NCBI GenBank assembly: GCA_035499355.1
Contig: DATJYZ010000046.1
Location: forward strand, 1-6,703
Origin: JAEUPI01 sp035499355
Lineage (GTDB): Bacteria > Pseudomonadota > Gammaproteobacteria > Burkholderiales > Burkholderiaceae_C
Length of the DNA stretch: 6,703 nucleotides
Reading direction: 5' to 3'
In this document: positions 5,710 through 6,703 of the stretch, piece after piece
Position numbering within the stretch: position 1 is the first letter of the stretch
Layout of the letters: each line of letters opens with the position of its first letter
Translations under genes and position numbers: made by a program
The notes under the pieces: generated by a model
What the model was told of the DNA's origin: nothing
The model's input: the letters and a program-made list of their open reading frames with translations, nothing else
Databases searched by the model: none

Positions 5710-5737
5710 TCAGGTGCTGTGTCGCGATGGTAGGCGT

Positions 5738-5758
5738 GGCCGGGCACTCGAACCGGCC
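5738..5758 (-). other. Hairpin GGCCGG/CCGGCC between DUF3303 and GST genes
   Basis: GGCCGG (5738-5743) is perfectly complementary to CCGGCC (5753-5758), with a 9-base loop that reads TTCGAGTGC on the minus strand. It is the second hairpin after the DUF3303 stop. It could contribute to termination or mRNA processing, but no U-tract follows on the minus strand. Confidence 0.35.
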
Positions 5759-5785
5759 GTTTCCGCACCCTTTCCCCGCCGGGCC

Positions 5786-5810
5786 GCGCCGCTCACGTCA
5801 GGTACGGCGC
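5786..5810 (-). terminator. Hairpin spanning the DUF3303 stop codon
   Basis: On the minus strand GCGCCG (5810-5805) pairs perfectly with CGGCGC (5791-5786). The 13-base loop contains the TGA stop (5795-5793). With the next hairpin at 5758-5738 it may mark the end of the RidA-DUF2277-DUF3303 transcript, but a U-tract is lacking. Confidence 0.33.
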
Positions 5811-6071
5811 CACCGCCTCGCGGGTCTGCGCGCTCGGCACGACCGGAATGAACTCGAACGTCACGCCGGCACCGCGCCAGTGCAGCACCCACTGCTGCAG
5901 CAGCTGCGGATCGTCGCACTCCATCAGCTGGAAGCAGCGCGAGAAGTTGGGCTCGACCCAGCTGTCGATGTAGCGCAGGCCGTCGGGCAGCATGCGGCCC
6001 TGGTCGCGCACGCGCGTGTAGACCGGGACCATGTCGTGGTCGCGGAAGCGCTCGATCACCATGAACAGCAT
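5793..6071 (-). CDS. DUF3303 family protein
   Basis: A 92-residue protein matching DUF3303, small proteins probably with a dimeric alpha-beta barrel-like fold and no known activity. Signature segments are MLFMVIERF (1-9), PVYTRVRDQGRMLPDGLRYIDSWVE (16-40) with the conserved R-x-x-P-x-G-L-x-Y-x-x-S-W pattern, RCFQLMECDDPQLLQQWVLHW (45-65), and FEFIPVVPSAQ (72-82). The ATG at 6071 places the family N-terminus at residue 1 and has an AAGGGA ribosome site 8 bases away. An earlier in-frame ATG at 6116 would add an arginine-rich tail and overlap DUF2277, so I reject it. The gene starts 13 bases after the DUF2277 stop, and its ribosome site overlaps that stop, which suggests co-translation. The family call is secure; the function is unknown. 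Confidence 0.92.
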   Translation of the reverse strand: MLFMVIERFRDHDMVPVYTRVRDQGRMLPDGLRYIDSWVEPNFSRCFQLMECDDPQLLQQWVLHWRGAGVTFEFIPVVPSAQTREAVAPYLT

Positions 6072-6079
6072 CGGCTGGG

Positions 6080-6085
6080 TCCCTT
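6080..6085 (-). promoter_or_regulatory. Shine-Dalgarno of DUF3303, overlapping the DUF2277 stop
   Basis: AAGGGA on the minus strand, 8 bases before the ATG at 6071. Its first A is the last base of the DUF2277 TGA stop (6087-6085). This arrangement lets a terminating ribosome reinitiate. Confidence 0.7.
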
Positions 6086-6384
6086 CACGCCTCGTCGCCC
6101 GCCGGCGCCGCCTCACGCGGGCCGAAGCGCAGCGCGGAGCGGGCGCGCGCCTTGGCCGCCTCGTCGTCGCGATTGCGCGGCGGCGCCTGCGTGACCATCG
6201 AGCGGATCAGCTCGCGCGCCGCGTCGGCGACCTGCTCGACCGCGGCTTCGAACGCCGCCTCGTTGGCCTTCGACGGCACCGTGAAGCCGCTCAGCTTGCG
6301 CACGAACTGCAGCGACGCGTCGCGGATCTCGAGCTCGGTGGCCGGTGGCTCGAAGTTGAACAAGGTCTTGATGTTCCTGCACAT
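6085..6384 (-). CDS. DUF2277 family protein
   Basis: A 99-residue protein with the characteristic DUF2277 N-terminus MCRNIKTLFNFEPPATELEI (1-20), including a Cys at position 2. The segment around ASLQFVRKLSGFTVPSKANEAAF (23-45) and the helix AVEQVADAARELIRSMVTQAPP (48-69) complete the family's usual core of about 70-90 residues. The C-terminal tail from residue 70 is charged and Ala/Arg-rich, probably disordered. No function is established for the family; short basic/helical proteins of this kind may bind a partner or nucleic acid, but that is speculation. The start ATG at 6384 lies 4 bases after the RidA-like stop, and its GAAGG ribosome site is inside the last RidA codons, indicating tight coupling. 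Confidence 0.93.
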   Translation of the reverse strand: MCRNIKTLFNFEPPATELEIRDASLQFVRKLSGFTVPSKANEAAFEAAVEQVADAARELIRSMVTQAPPRNRDDEAAKARARSALRFGPREAAPAGDEA

Positions 6385-6388
6385 GCGA

Positions 6389-6703
6389 CTACACCTTCAG
6401 CTCGACCTCGGCTTCGACCTCCACCGGGATGTCGAACGGCAGTTCCGCCATGCCCACCGCGCTGCGCGCATGCGCGCCGGCCTGCGGCCCCCACAGCTCG
6501 ATGATGAGATCGGAAAACCCGTTGATCACCGCCGGCTGGCGGTTGAAGCCCGGCGCCGAGTTGACCATGCCGAACACGCGACCCCATTGGCGCACGCGGT
6601 CGAGATCGCCGAGCGTGCGCTTCAGGCTGCCGAGGATGGTGAGCCCGACGCAGCGTGCCTGCGCGTAGCCCTGCTCGACGGTGAGGTCGCGGCCAACCTT
6701 GCC
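6389..6703 (-). CDS. RidA (YjgF/YER057c/UK114) family protein, C-terminal 104 residues (5' end outside window)
   Basis: The frame is open to the right edge, so the start lies outside and the CTA at 6389-6391 is its stop. The visible part runs from GKVGRDLTVEQGYAQARCVGL (fragment 1-21) through LGDLDRVRQWGRVFGMVNSAPGF (31-53), VINGFSDLIIELWG (59-72) and HARSAVGMAELPFDIPVEVEAEVEL (78-102). This matches the longer YjgF-like subfamily of about 150 residues. The Arg in ARSAVG (fragment residue 80) corresponds to the family's key Arg, which in RidA binds the carboxylate of 2-iminopropanoate-type intermediates. The likely role is therefore hydrolysis of reactive enamine/imine intermediates, or binding of a small ligand, in the cytosol; trimer formation is expected from the family. 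DUF2277 follows 4 bases after the stop. The family call is firm; the substrate is not. Confidence 0.93.
   Translation of the reverse strand, partial: GKVGRDLTVEQGYAQARCVGLTILGSLKRTLGDLDRVRQWGRVFGMVNSAPGFNRQPAVINGFSDLIIELWGPQAGAHARSAVGMAELPFDIPVEVEAEVELKV
6394..6398 (-). promoter_or_regulatory. Shine-Dalgarno of DUF2277 inside the RidA-like coding end
   Basis: GAAGG on the minus strand lies across the last Leu, Lys and Val codons of the RidA-like gene, 9 bases before the DUF2277 ATG. It supports a shared transcript and coupled translation. Confidence 0.6.

Larger units (their letters stand above)
5698..5792. other. Intergenic region upstream of the GST-esterase pair
   Basis: The longest gap in the window (95 bases) and the likely promoter region for GST-esterase. 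It holds the GST ribosome site and a hairpin at 5738-5758. On the minus strand there is a -10-like TACCAT at 5733-5728, 31 bases before the start codon; no convincing -35 pairs with it. Confidence 0.3.

Noticed and set aside
4792..5733. 313-codon plus-strand frame opposite the GST gene
   Set aside because: Same compositional shadow; the GST gene has a consensus ribosome site and clear family motifs.
5730..5760. tRNA 3'-end look-alike on the minus strand (GGTTCGAGTGCC, ending CCTACCA)
   Set aside because: The T-arm does not pair with a 7-base loop, and no matching acceptor 5' strand, D-arm or anticodon arm is found upstream, so it is neither a tRNA nor a supported attachment site.
6072..6116. 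Earlier ATG for DUF3303 at 6116
   Set aside because: It would add an arginine-rich 15-residue tail overlapping DUF2277, whereas the family N-terminus and an AAGGGA ribosome site support 6071.

Overview
The window is a compact, very GC-rich bacterial chromosome segment. Eleven protein genes cover almost all of it, and the largest gene-free stretch is under 100 bases. Codons end overwhelmingly in G or C. The families present, above all the DUF2277, DUF3303, DUF1697 and COG3509-esterase types, suggest a proteobacterium, most likely a betaproteobacterium of the Burkholderiales. That placement is inferred from composition and family memory, not from a marker gene. I see no tRNA or rRNA gene, insertion sequence, integrase, phage gene or CRISPR array.

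Layout. On the plus strand lie the 3' part of an aldehyde dehydrogenase gene (2-577) and a HAD-IB phosphatase gene (662-1348). The remaining nine genes are on the minus strand and meet the phosphatase gene tail to tail across 14 bases. Read in their own direction, from right to left, they fall into three groups. Group A is a RidA-family gene (cut by the right edge), DUF2277 and DUF3303, with gaps of 4 and 13 bases and ribosome sites lying in or against the preceding stop codon. Group B is a GST-like protein with a C-terminal extension and a secreted COG3509-type esterase, joined by a 4-base GTGA stop/start overlap. Group C is an Asp/Glu-racemase-like protein, an NTF2/SnoaL-like protein, a DUF1697 protein and a membrane-anchored DUF4230-like protein, with gaps of 17, 20 and 30 bases.

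Function. Most products look like small-molecule or housekeeping accessory enzymes: aldehyde oxidation, phosphatase, enamine/imine deaminase, glutathione-dependent enzyme, carboxylester hydrolase and racemase. Four products belong to families of unknown function. No shared pathway is evident, and I found no clear defence, secretion or biosynthetic system.

The points most worth a second look are: several stop codons that sit in the loop of short GC-rich hairpins (perfect 6-bp stems with 4-base loops at both plus-strand genes); a 16-position hairpin inside the DUF1697 gene; the racemase-like protein, which has Asp where the family's first catalytic residue normally stands; the GST with an extra C-terminal domain coupled to a secreted esterase; and the tight RidA-DUF2277-DUF3303 cluster.
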